This document shows, piece by piece, positions 24,501 to 34,200 of a stretch of 64,000 nt of DNA (positions are counted from its first letter, which is position 1; every line of letters begins with the position of its first letter). The notes beneath the pieces are model-generated. The model was not told the origin of the DNA, ran no database searches, and saw only the letters and a list, made by a program, of their open reading frames with translations. Origin of the DNA: Gavia stellata (Eukaryota > Chordata > Aves > Gaviiformes > Gaviidae); the NCBI RefSeq assembly GCF_030936135.1, contig NC_082618.1, positions 5,367,034 through 5,431,033 on the forward strand, read 5' to 3'. A program made the translations under genes and the position numbers.

Positions 24501-24908
24501 GGTGGGCATGGAAAGGTGCCAGGGAAGGGGAAGGAGAGGGGGGGCTGAGCCCCCAGGCAGCATTGGAGGGGTCAAGCTCCTGTCTCCCTTGCAGACGCCG
24601 GCCCCCCGCCAGCCCTCGTGTCACAGCCGCCGGGCTGCCGGGTCGACCTGCCACCCCCGCACTACTTCTGCAGCACAGCACCCGCCGGCCCACCGGCCCC
24701 GCCACCTGCTGAGGGGGTGGCCATGGGCCCCGCTGTCACCAACCCTGCACCCTACCACCGTCTGGAGGGTGCCCTGGGCCCCCGGAGCCGCAGCGACAGC
24801 ACTGAGCACCGGCCGGAGCCCCCCGCCGCCAGTGCCGAGGACTACCACGAGGCTGATGGTGCCCGGAGCCGGACCCGGGCGGTGGAAAACCAATACTCCT
24901 TCTACTGA
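11690..24908 (+). CDS. SH2B2: SH2B adapter protein 2 (APS), whole coding span, 8 coding exons
   Basis: Coding exons are 11690-12550, 15643-15744, 19747-19838, 21993-22087, 22647-22826, 22943-23136, 23939-24110 and 24595-24908. All have GT/AG borders and matching phases, and give 669 residues (human APS is about 632). The protein is a cytoplasmic adaptor that binds activated JAK2, insulin and other receptor kinases. Visible parts are an N-terminal dimerisation region with a phenylalanine zipper (about 16-76), the SRSSEDVS and [16 protein letters not shown] blocks, a PH domain (about 225-352), an SH2 domain (about 460-560, WFHG start, phosphotyrosine-binding Arg488 in LFVIRQSE), and a C-terminal [10 protein letters not shown] tail. 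The tail tyrosine (Tyr666) matches the c-Cbl-binding site of APS. Order of parts, exon layout and tail identify SH2B2 rather than SH2B1 or SH2B3. The start follows a strong acceptor at 11661-11662. Confidence 0.95.
12551..15642 (+). other. SH2B2 intron 1 (between coding exons 1 and 2)
   Basis: GT...AG intron with donor GTAAGT and a T-rich tract before the acceptor. No second gene was seen. An AT-rich, conserved-looking block lies near 14215-14420. Confidence 0.8.
15643..15744 (+). CDS. SH2B2: SH2B2 coding exon 2 (PH domain)
   Basis: 102 bases, 34 codons, phase 0 at both ends. It encodes [20 protein letters not shown] through NTFVLK, almost identical to mammalian APS. The donor is GTGAGA. Confidence 0.96.
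15745..19746 (+). other. SH2B2 intron 2
   Basis: About 4 kb with a long T run near 18571-18592, a short TC run near 16240, an AATTAATTAGCTTAAT homeodomain-like cluster near 16278, and the CR1-like relic listed separately. No additional exon is needed: PH-domain coding continues directly at 19747. Confidence 0.8.
17370..17640 (-). mobile_element. Decayed CR1-type LINE fragment (reverse-transcriptase part of ORF2)
   Basis: Read on the minus strand, 17403-17392 gives Phe-Thr-Asp-Asp followed by Thr-Thr-Leu-Gln, corresponding to the FADDTKL motif of CR1-family reverse transcriptase. Further upstream in sense, the minus strand around 17530-17560 resembles the segment GTACTCAAAGAGTAGTTATT that CR1 elements carry before that motif. 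It is heavily diverged and has neither a recognisable 5' part nor a 3' tail. It is therefore an old fragment, inserted antisense to SH2B2 in intron 2. The family call comes from memory of the consensus; edges are approximate. Confidence 0.6.
19747..19838 (+). CDS. SH2B2: SH2B2 coding exon 3 (end of PH domain)
   Basis: 92 bases encoding [20 protein letters not shown] through DCIDP plus two bases of a glycine codon (ends in phase 2). Donor GTAAGG, acceptor CCCGCAG. It closes the PH domain with its C-terminal helix (WVADIQDCI). Confidence 0.95.
19839..21992 (+). other. SH2B2 intron 3
   Basis: Unique sequence. A long open frame across 20230-21192 has no family resemblance and is taken as chance. 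Two nearby copies of AGCAAATAATAATGA occur around 20969-21005. Confidence 0.7.
21993..22087 (+). CDS. SH2B2: SH2B2 coding exon 4 (linker after PH domain)
   Basis: 95 bases encoding [16 protein letters not shown] and [13 protein letters not shown], matching the cysteine-rich linker of APS. It enters in phase 2 and leaves in phase 1, with donor GTGAGG. Confidence 0.93.
22088..22646 (+). other. SH2B2 intron 4
   Basis: Short GC-rich intron ending in CCCTTCCAG. No further feature was recognised. Confidence 0.8.
22647..22826 (+). CDS. SH2B2: SH2B2 coding exon 5 (linker between PH and SH2)
   Basis: 180 bases, entering and leaving in phase 1. It encodes DVPRPPDRC and then [20 protein letters not shown] and [11 protein letters not shown], which align with human [19 protein letters not shown]. 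The donor GTACCG is weaker than the others in the gene, but phase and homology fit it. Confidence 0.9.
22943..23136 (+). CDS. SH2B2: SH2B2 coding exon 6 (first half of SH2 domain)
   Basis: 194 bases encoding [30 protein letters not shown] and [19 protein letters not shown] to GKAK. It contains the SH2 arginine (Arg488). It leaves in phase 0 before GTGGGT. The acceptor is TGCGGCCAG. Confidence 0.96.
23137..23938 (+). other. SH2B2 intron 6
   Basis: Unique sequence without a coding exon. It holds a CTCF-like word at 23529-23542 (listed separately). Confidence 0.8.
23529..23542 (+). promoter_or_regulatory. CTCF-like core motif
   Basis: CTACCAGAGGGCAG matches the CTCF core CCASYAGRKGGCRS at 13 of 14 positions by eye. 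It lies in an SH2B2 intron. A single motif match is weak evidence for occupancy. Confidence 0.35.
23939..24110 (+). CDS. SH2B2: SH2B2 coding exon 7 (second half of SH2 domain)
   Basis: 172 bases encoding [20 protein letters not shown] and [16 protein letters not shown] through AQSPLP, closely matching mammalian APS. It leaves in phase 1 before GTAGGT. Confidence 0.96.
24111..24594 (+). other. SH2B2 intron 7
   Basis: GC-rich intron ending in CTCCCTTGCAG. No other feature was seen. Confidence 0.8.
24595..24908 (+). CDS. SH2B2: SH2B2 last coding exon (proline-rich tail and Cbl-binding tyrosine)
   Basis: 314 bases including the TGA stop. It encodes a proline-rich, low-conservation tail and then [25 protein letters not shown] and stop. 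The final block is the conserved APS C-terminus whose first tyrosine is the c-Cbl TKB-domain docking site. Confidence 0.95.
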
Positions 24909-27330
24909 GCCCCCCCATGCCCAGGGGCTGGATGGCAGGGGGATGCGGGGCACCCCTGCCCCTCACCGCTGCACCAGCCTCACCGCCTCCTCCTGCCACC
25001 ACCAGCAACCCAGCCGGGACTTCCTTCTTGCTCCCTGCCACTTTCGGAAAAGTGCGTGTCAGCGGCAGGCAATGTCCCAGCTGGACCCAGCGCCAGCCCC
25101 AAGGTTGGGGCAGTGCTGGGGGTTTGGGAGGCTGAAAGCGTCAGTGCCATTTTGGAGCTTGCAGCCTCCTCCCTTTCCCTTTGGACCAAGAGTTCTCCCG
25201 GGGCCGAGCCAGGCTCCCTGCATCTCCTCCCTGAGGATGTCCCTCCTGGGATGGCAGCATGAAGCTGTGATGGGCTCCTTCCTCCAGCCAAAGCACCTCG
25301 GCACGTGCCCTCTGGGGTGAAAGCCCGGCGTGGCCAACATCCCTTCCGGCACCGTCCCCTGCAAACCAGCCACCGAAGGGCTATGGCATTTCGGGATGAC
25401 GGTGGAAGTGGCAGATCCCCACGCAGTGGCTTTTCTCGCACATGCGGATCCGTGCACCCGAGAGGGCACCGCTGCAGAGGCGTGAGGGTTTATCCAGGCT
25501 GGCTTTCAGACTCCCTCTGGGGCACGCGTTTCCCTCCCTCTGCCAGGAGAAGGTTTTTTCCAAAGCTTAATGAATCGCATTTGAGGAAGTATTTTTTCGT
25601 GCTGTCCTGCCATTTCCGTTCCTTTGTCCTTTTTCTCCTTGCTGTACCTACAGAGAGTCCCTGGATAACTCCTTTTTTCTTCCCTCTTTTCCTTGCTTTT
25701 TCAAAACCTAAGCTCTCAGCAAGGGCATCAGCACAGCCTTCTGCCTTCTCTCTACCGCAGCTAAGCAATATTTTCCATTGCTCAAGGCAAACCTTGAAAA
25801 ATATGACAACACCCCCGCTTTGCATCAGTTGTTAGTCGTTTGGGATGTCTTGGGGGGGTCAGACAGAGGCTGGGGGCTGTGTCCGGGGGTGAGGGGCAGC
25901 CTTGCCCTGCAGGTGCTCAGCTGGGCTTTCGGGAATGAAAACACTACACATCTTCAGTAGATGCTATTGAAGGTTACTTTTTTTTTCTTGGAGAAATAGA
26001 AATGCCCAGGAAGAGCGAAAGGAATGGGGCTGCTGCCAGGTGGGTGAACAGCCAGCTGACACGGAGGGGCCAGGCTGACTGCAGCAACAGACAGGATTGC
26101 CCTCGCCGATGGCTGAAGTCCCTTCCCGGCAGATGTAAAACCCTGCCAGCGGCAGCTGTAGCAGCAGCGGTGCCGGGAAAGACCGGGCACTGCAGCAGTC
26201 ACCGCTTCTTGGTGGCTTTCTGATAGACCAGTGCAGCCACCTGCATCTATAGCAGAAAAAGGAGGTCCCCCGATAGAGGCGAGCCCTGGAAGAGTATGTA
26301 GAGCAGAAACCCGCTGTGGCCGGGTGTACACTATGTTGTCGATGCTTTTCCTACAGGTCACTGAAGCCCTTAGGGTGGTTTTACAGGGATTGTGTGCCTC
26401 CTGTGGGATGGGAGATGCTCCGAAAGGGCAGCTTTGCTTGCAGACAAAGTGCTTGCATGTCCCTCTTGGTTTGCCTCACAGATTGTCATCCCCATCACCA
26501 GGACTCCTGGCTCCTTGTATGGCTGCCAGGCCTGGGTGACAGCGCTAGCAGGACCTGAGCGAGGTGGCTTTGAAGTGTCTGAATAGGTCTCCAGCTAGAA
26601 GTTACCACTTAGTGCAAAGAGAGGTACAAGCCAAGCCACAACCTAGCTCAAAATCCCTTGAATCTGCCTGGAGTTTTGGGTTGGCTCAAATTTTTTTTTA
26701 TTAGGTGCCTTCTATCCTGAGCTAGCGAAGCATGTCCCCAGCGCTGGAGTCGCTTGTCTCTCCCACTTCAGGAGGGCAGGGAAGGTGTCTCCAAGGCTCC
26801 TTGCCTCCTCCTGTGATGTGAGAGCTGCCTTTCTGTCCATGGGTGCATGAGACGAGGGCTGGTGGATCTCATTCCTGCAGCAAATGCCACCTTCTCCCCA
26901 AACGCATGGCCCTTCAGAGGGCAGCGGGAGCGGTTTGCTCTGGCAGGGGATATTTCTCCTTCCTCAGCACAGCTAAAACCCAGCTCAGAGGAGCCCATGC
27001 AGCAGGGAGAGGCCAGATGCTCTTGGTTGATGGGTTTAACATGGACCTGCTTCCTTCACACACACAATGAATGAGGGGGGACCTCCGGATGCGGCACAGA
27101 TATTGTCACTCTTTTCTTCACTGAGGTCCCAACAGGCCAGGTGATTGTGGATGGGAGCACTGCCTTACAGACCTTCAAATGTTTGCTGATGTTTCACCTT
27201 CTGCATCACGGGATAGGAAAAGGAGGGGGAAGCAATGATCTGCAAGCAAAAATGTTAATTTGTAAATAGGGAAGAGTCTGGAAGAGTTTACTGTTCTGTA
27301 GAATAAATTAATTTTATTTAAAAAAAAAAG
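24909..27330 (+). other. SH2B2: SH2B2 3' UTR (right edge uncertain)
   Basis: GC-rich near the stop and more AT-rich to the right. The first AATAAA found downstream of the stop is at 27302-27307, with another at 27372-27377, so the 3' UTR may be about 2.4 kb. An earlier, non-canonical end cannot be excluded. Confidence 0.5.
27302..27307 (+). terminator. SH2B2: Candidate SH2B2 poly(A) signal
   Basis: AATAAA followed closely by an A-run (about 27320-27329). A second copy lies at 27372-27377. The assignment is positional only. Confidence 0.4.
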
Positions 27331-30300
27331 GGACTTGTTAAACAAATGGAGAACTCAACTTCCACTTTTAAAATAAAATTCCTTGCAAAAAGGACAGTGC
27401 ATGAGCTTGGGGCTTTGCTGGATTTGCTACATAAAAAAAAGAAGAGAGAGGGAGGATGTCGCATGTGTGTAGACCTCATTGCTATCTCAAGGCGGTTGGG
27501 GCTGGGCTCAGACCGCCTCTGCCCGACACAGCTGGTCTAGTACACCGAGGATGGAGGAGAGGGTTATTTTTCACACTGTTGAGCAGTGGGAGGTGGAAGA
27601 TGGGTTCAGGCTGCACAGGGCAGAGTTTCTTCTCCCAGTCTGTTATTTTCTTTGTCTGGTTTGTCACTGGTGCAAGTTGGAACACCTCCATCCCTGAAGC
27701 AGCACAGATAATAGTGAATTAGCAGCCCTGGGGACTGAAGATGTACCTCCCTTGCCAAAGGCCTATGCTAGCGTCTCCTAGCAGCTGAGTTCCCCGTAGC
27801 GTGTCATTCCTCCCTCCTATGCCTTCATCTCTTCTGGGAGGCAGTGCCTCACACTCTGCTGTTGTATGTTTTCCTAGTGTGCTTTCCTCTGCTGAGGATC
27901 CCCCGGGAAAACTGGTACGTTGTCCCAGACTGTACTGTCACAGCTAAGCAGTGTGACAGACACGGCTTCCAGACGCAGCTAACACATGGCTTTTGGGGGG
28001 GCGGAGGGAGCTGCTCAGCTCTGTAATCAGGCCACGGTTGTGTCATGATCCATTCACAAAAACATTCCCTCCCCAAAAGGCTTCAGAGCCTGTTCATGGT
28101 TCCTGGAGAGCTCATCCATCAGGAGCTGGGGAGGTGACAGCCCCTCCGTATGGACGACTCCTTCCTTGCCTGCAAGGCAGGCGATGAGGGCTGTGCCTGC
28201 AGGACAGCTGCTCCTCCTGCCTCCCCGTAAGCCCTTCACACCTCAGCATATTAGCACATTGACTAATTAAGGCATTAGTCTTGCTGGAAAACATGCTTTC
28301 TTTTCCTTTTCTTTCACAGGGTTCCTGGGAGGGCAGGGGCAGGATGCAATAGCTCTTTGCCTCACAGACATCCAGTAGTGAAGCAAGGGGAAAGCAGCCT
28401 TAGCGTGTGGGCCAGGCTGGATTGCGTGCCAGCGATGCCCTCTGCGCAGGGACGGAGCAGGACTGGTCTGCAGGGATGCTGGCGCTGCACCCTGGCAGAT
28501 ACTATGAAGAGGGCAAAAACGTGAAGGGATTTCACAGCACAGCCTCCCACATTTTACGCAAGTGTCTGGGCTGTCCACAGCTGCTCCTGCCTGCCTGACA
28601 CACAGGGTCTTTCTCAGAAAAGGCTCACAGTGCTTCCAGAAGGATCCCTTTGGTAAGACAACCCCTCAGAATGCCATTGCTCTGAAACACAAGTGAGCTT
28701 CTTTGATACGGATCAGGGAGCTGAATTTTGTTGTTTGGTTTGCACTGAACTATGAAAACACTTCCCTATTCTGATGCAAATCCCCTGTCCCCAGTATGTC
28801 CAGCCCTGCCCAGAACCCAGCCCAGCACTCTGATTTTTGTGGGCTTTGTATTTCTTAATGGCATGATGAAATACTTCCTATTTTTGTATAACCCAAGTAA
28901 TAGTCTTGTCCCCCCCTCCCCAGATAGATATATTTTAAAAGTACTATGTGCATAATACATCAAGAGTCTGCACCAATTGCCTAGACATGTAGTTTGAGAG
29001 TGAGACGCTCCCAGGTCTCTTTCCCCACACTGTTTGCGTGGGCTCTGTTGGATGACAGGCAACTGACTGTTTTTTCCCAGGGCTGTGAGTTGTCACTGGC
29101 ACAAACCACGCTTCAGGCAAGGGAATCGAGCTGCCCAGCTGCTGCCCGCAGTGTCTGTGGGCATGGCTGCCATTCTGCCTTCCTCTCGTGGGGACTGGCA
29201 TGAGAGTGCCGAGACCTGACAGCTCATCACTCACACCCCCGCTTTTGGAAGCAGCGTTTTGGAGAGGTGGCCATGGCAGCAAGGAGGAAGAAACAGGGTT
29301 ACACCTTATGGGCTAGTGGGCTAAACTGGCCTGTGTTGTGCAGAGCAGAGGGAAGAAGAAACTCAATTGATTTGCAGCAACTCTGCTTCTAAAACACATT
29401 CTGCAGTGACTGAGAGGGGACAGGGGCATGTACCTGTCCCAGCCTCCGCAAACGGAGCGGGTGTTTCCCTGGTAGGGGCTGAGTATGGGCTGGCACCATC
29501 AGGTTTCTGTCCTGGTGGGCTGAAGAGGACCCAAGGCTGGGAGAGCAGCAGGCACAGGAGCTCCAGAGCTGAGAGACAGCATGGGGGAAGCTGTTTGCAT
29601 TGCTCCAGCCAAGGCTGCGGCTGTAAGGATGCCTTCCAGGGCCAGCGCAGCCAGCTGGGAACTCAGCCAACACTAAATTCACACCATTCTTTTACAAATC
29701 AGGTTGGTAAGACAAACATGAGGCATAAACTAGTGTGATTTCCATAGCAACCTCAGCAGAGGTTGAAAAGTCTTTTGTAAACATAGGGCTGAACCTGAGG
29801 ATCAGCTCCGATTTTCTTCACAGAAGGGGGAAGAGCATGAGGGCTTAATAAATTCAGGTCATACAAATGACCCATAAATCTCAAAAGGAGCCATTCCCAA
29901 CCTCTCTGTTCCCCTTTCTGTCACCCTCTCCACATGCACAGCACGAAGCTGTCTGAAACCTGGAGCTCAACTTCACCGTTCCAGCTTATCTCCATAAACA
30001 ACACAAAGGCTTATGCCCCTCTTCCATTGCAGCTGACCTTTACTAGCTAATTCTCTGACGCACGCACAGCCCGAGCACATGCCATGCCATTTCTGTAGGG
30101 TCACAGTGGCTTGACAAGAAGTTTGGCTTGCAGAGGAAGCCTGTATCGCAGCCAGCTCCAGCTCCTCTTCCCCCTTCACGGCTTCCTCCGTCCCCATCAG
30201 ACAAGCATGGATCTGGGCGTACAAGCCCTCAGTTGGTCCAGGCGCCGTTCCTGCAAATCCCAGATCTGAATACAAATGCAGACGTTGCAGCGTTCCCCCT

Positions 30301-30830
30301 CTCCCACTACCTGCCCGCCTCTCCGGGTGCCTGGCAAGGCCGTGCTGTGGGGAATCGCGCTGCTGTTCATCACTGTCAGCAGACAAAGCCTGCGGGCAGC
30401 GCAAGCAGCGCAAAGTGACACGAACAGATGGTGTGAGCAGCCTGCTGGGGAGGCACTAGGAAGTCCCGTATCACTTACACCGTCACGGGGAAGAAATTTG
30501 GCAGGGCTGAGGGTGCCAGCGCGAAATGCACTGAATTTTCACCCTCCTTGGGGCTCTGCTGTCAGGGGCTGAGCCGGAGCCTGGCCAGAGCATGGCAGAT
30601 GCCCGAGCTGCCTTGCTAACGGGCCCCACGGGAGACAGGCTGCACTCGCTGCAGCCTGGAGAATGTGCTTGGGTGGACGGGGGAAATCAGAGCTCCAGCA
30701 AACGCAGCTTTCGGGGGAAACAGGCCCCACGGCTACAGCTGGGACCTGACAAATGGGAGGCAGGGGCCGACTTCAGCCCCCAGCCAGGCGGCGCCAGGGC
30801 CCACAGCCACCCTCAGGCGCTGCCTGCTTC
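27331..30830. other. SH2B2-PRKRIP1 intergenic region
   Basis: No gene, RNA or repeat family was recognised. Both strands were scanned through the open frames, none of which shows a domain or exon-like conservation. The SPDYE-type gene found here in human is not apparent. Confidence 0.6.
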
Positions 30831-31230
30831 CTCCTGACGGCCCTCGGCCGTGCCCCAGGGGCCTAGCGGGCCCGTCGGACGCCCGCTTCCCCACGGGAGT
30901 CCCTTACGCACTGTGCATTCCCCTCACCGCGCGGTTCGGCCTCCGCAGGCCGCAACCCGCCGCCATGACAGGCGGCGCAGCCCCTCAGGCCGGGCGCGTC
31001 GCGCGGCGTGACGTCAGCGGCGGGGCGGGGCGCGGAGGCGGCTGGAGCATGGCGGCGCCCTCGGCCCCGCGGCCGCCCCGGCCCCGCAAAGAGCCGCAGC
31101 CGCTCGTCATCCCGCGGAGCGCCGCCGAGGAGCAGCGCCTGCGCCTCGAGCGGCTCATGAGGAACCCGGTGAGGGCACCCGCCGGGCCTCTGCCCCTGCC
31201 CGGGGCGGCGGGTCCGTGAGGGGAGAGGGA
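30830..31230 (+). promoter_or_regulatory. PRKRIP1: PRKRIP1 CpG-island promoter with CRE
   Basis: CpG-rich block around the start codon. A perfect palindromic cAMP-response element TGACGTCA lies at 31009-31016, 33 bases upstream of the ATG. GGGGCGGGGCG (GC-box) lies between it and the ATG. The ATGGCGGC at the start codon resembles a YY1 site, as in many housekeeping promoters. No TATA box was seen. Confidence 0.7.
31049..31168 (+). CDS. PRKRIP1: PRKRIP1 coding exon 1
   Basis: 120 bases, 40 codons, ending in [11 protein letters not shown] at phase 0 before donor GTGAGG. It matches human ...KLKLERLMKNP. Confidence 0.95.
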
Positions 31231-34200
31231 GAGCGATACCCATACCCCACCCCGGGGTCCCTGAGGGGAGAGGGACCAACAGCCCCCACCGCCGGTTCCG
31301 TGAGGGAAGACGGACGGACGCCCCGCTTCCTCCTCCCCGCGGTCCGCGAAGGGAGAGGGACCGACCCCCCCTTTCCCGTTCCATGACGGGAGGCAGACCG
31401 ACACCACACCCCCCCGCTTCTTCCTCCCCGGGTCCGTGAGGGGAGAGGGACCGACCCCACCACCCCCGGGCTGTGTGAGGGGAGAGGCACCGACCTCCAT
31501 TCCCCTCCTCCCCGGGTCCGTGAGGGGAGAGGGACCGACCCCACCACCCCCGGGCTGTGTGAGGGGAGAGGCACCGACCTCCATTCCCCTCCTCCCCGGG
31601 TCCGTGAGGGGAGAGGGACCGACCCCACCACCCCCGGGCTGTGTGAGGGGAGAGGGACCGACCTCCATTCCCCTCCTCCCGGGTCCGTGAGGGGAGAGGG
31701 ACCGACCCCACCACCCCCGGGCTGTGTGAGGGGAGAGGCACCGACCTCCATTCCCTTCCTCCCCGGGTCCGTGAGGGGAGAGGGACCGACCCCACCGCCG
31801 CCGCCTCCCCCCTTCCTGGGTCTGTGAGGGGAGAGAGGCCGACACCCCCTCCACACACACACACCGGATTGCCGTGAGGGGAGGGGGGGTCCCGTCTTCC
31901 CCGGGACGCCGTGAGGGGAGAGACCCATCTCTGGGGACCCAGGGGCAGGACTGGCCCCTCAGTGCTCTCCCAGCTGGTCTGTCCTCTGCCCACTGCTTTT
32001 AATTGCGGGGGACGGGAGCATGACCCTGGTTCCTCTAACTGGCTGTTTTGATCCTTGTCCTGAGGAGGAGGCATTTGGCAGGAGGAGACTCCCACCCTCC
32101 CTCTGTGTGTGTGCAGGAGGAGGCCGAGACCTCCCTGTGCCTTGTTCTTCCTCTGACCTTGCACCATATGTTCTCCCTTCTCTGCTCTTCCCTGTCCTCC
32201 ATAGATCGGGCATGGAAGGTGCACAAAAGCCTTTGCCTCTTCCTAGACTACTGGTAGTGGGAGTATACTCAGTTTCGGCGAGTGCTTGGAGGTGCTGACT
32301 TGCTTCCTTCTAGTTTCCATGCTGAAAAGAAGCACAGACACTCCTAATCCTCCTGGGGTTTGTTGACCTGCAGGCCTGAATGTGGGGAAAGAGAGGATAC
32401 CTTCTGATTCTCATGTTCTGCCTGCTACTGATCCCTATGCATGAAGAAATTACTACAGCTGTGCTCCTTCTGAGATCTGTCAGCTGATGGAAGAGGCTGT
32501 TGTCAGACATATACCACCTTTCAACAATGTGTTAAAATTGCAGACTTTGCTCCTAGAAGATACTCATGACTGGTTGGTTTGTTCTTGCAGGAAAAGACTG
32601 TACCAATTCCTGAAAAACTGAATGAATGGGCACCACGACCTCCCCCGGAGTTTGTTAGAGATGTGATGGGTAAAGATACTATTCTACAGATAACTGTAAG
32701 GTCAGCTACATTAAACTTAGAAAAGTGTTTAAGAGAAAAGGCCAGAGACGGTTTTCTGTTGTTGCTCATTTTGGTGGAGAAAAGAGGTATGAAATGTCCT
32801 TCAAGAGTTGCTTTTCCAAATTTTATTTCGTTCTTGGGTTCCACTTTTCTGCTTGTTGTCAGAATGCAAAGTGAACAATGCCTGTGGCACTCCAGCATGT
32901 GGACTGTGTGCGGTGAAATAAGCTGCTGCTCTGGTGATGACAAGTAAATGATGATAAGTAAGTCTGTCCTTTCCACGGATCTGAGAGTGCTCTGGAAACT
33001 TATGGAGTCCCTCTTTTGACTGGTTTGAGTCTGAATCTCAGGCACTGAGAAGCAGACACATGCAGTGGATATGATTGTATGTGGTCAGGTAGGGAGCTGG
33101 CAGCTGTGCAAGAAACCCGATCCAAGCATTCTGCTTACACTTTACTTTTACCTGCAGGGATTAAATTTGGTAGTTGTGGTATAAATTGTATCTGCATGTA
33201 GAAGTTCTGTCTGTCTTTGGGACCTTCAGCCTTATTAATGATTCTTTTTAGAGGCTGACTTGTTCTTATTTCAGAATAATTGATCTTGGACTAAAGCTTT
33301 TATACACTTCTGAATAAACTGTTCTGCCTATTGTAATTCCCATGTGGCTTTTTTTAAATAGCTTTGCAGTGTGCTTGAGATGAACTGTCTTGTTTTTCTG
33401 GGAGCACCTGACGTGCTGGGATTCTGTTGGTATCAAGAGCACCCCTACTGCAGTCCCAGCTGTCATTTTTTAATTACTAGGTGTCGTCTTTGAGGCATGT
33501 ATTTGTATCCTTTGCATTGAGAAATGGCTCAGGAGACAGAGGAAGAGAATGGAGGGCGATGTTGAAGGCGCCTGTGAGACTTCAACATGCAGACTGATGC
33601 CAGGAAGAGAGAGCTATAGGGATTTCATTTATGAAGAAACGGTCAAAAACTGTCAGTGGTATCTGTCTTGCATGGGAAAGTATAATATGATGGACTTTAT
33701 CACCTTATTGTTGACCTTTATTTTTTGTATAAGATGCTGAAAATTAGTGAGAAGCAGCCTCAGTAGGATATTTTAGCCCACCTCTGCCTAGAAGTGAACG
33801 GGGTGTGCATTTGATCTCTAGTTCTACTGCTTCAAGGTCCAGCTAAGACTAGATTCTCTCTAGGGGAGTAACTGACCAGTAGAAACTGCAGTGAACCATA
33901 AGTGTATGGTTTTGCAGCTCGCTTTGGCTTCTGATTGTGAGTGATTGGAGCTTATATAAAATGATGACACACTCTGTGTGGTGTTAATAGATTTTCATCT
34001 TACAGTGCCCTTTCATGTGTCCTGGCCCTCAGCATCTAACTGTAGTCATTTGGGAGCATCTAGTATACGTTATTTTCTAGTAGACTAACTCTTCTTTATT
34101 GTAGGTTCCAGTGCTGGAGCTGGGAGTGGGGAGTTTCATGTGTACCGACATCTTCGTCGGCGAGAGTACCAGAGGCAAGATTTCATGGATGCCATGGCTG

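Noticed and set aside
30863-32224. 453-codon minus-strand frame and related frames
   Set aside because: They are translations of the 84-bp minisatellite plus CpG island. Repeated [10 protein letters not shown]-type peptides follow the DNA repeat.
32521-33045. 174-codon frame antisense to PRKRIP1 exon 2
   Set aside because: Overlaps a conserved exon on the other strand and has no homology.
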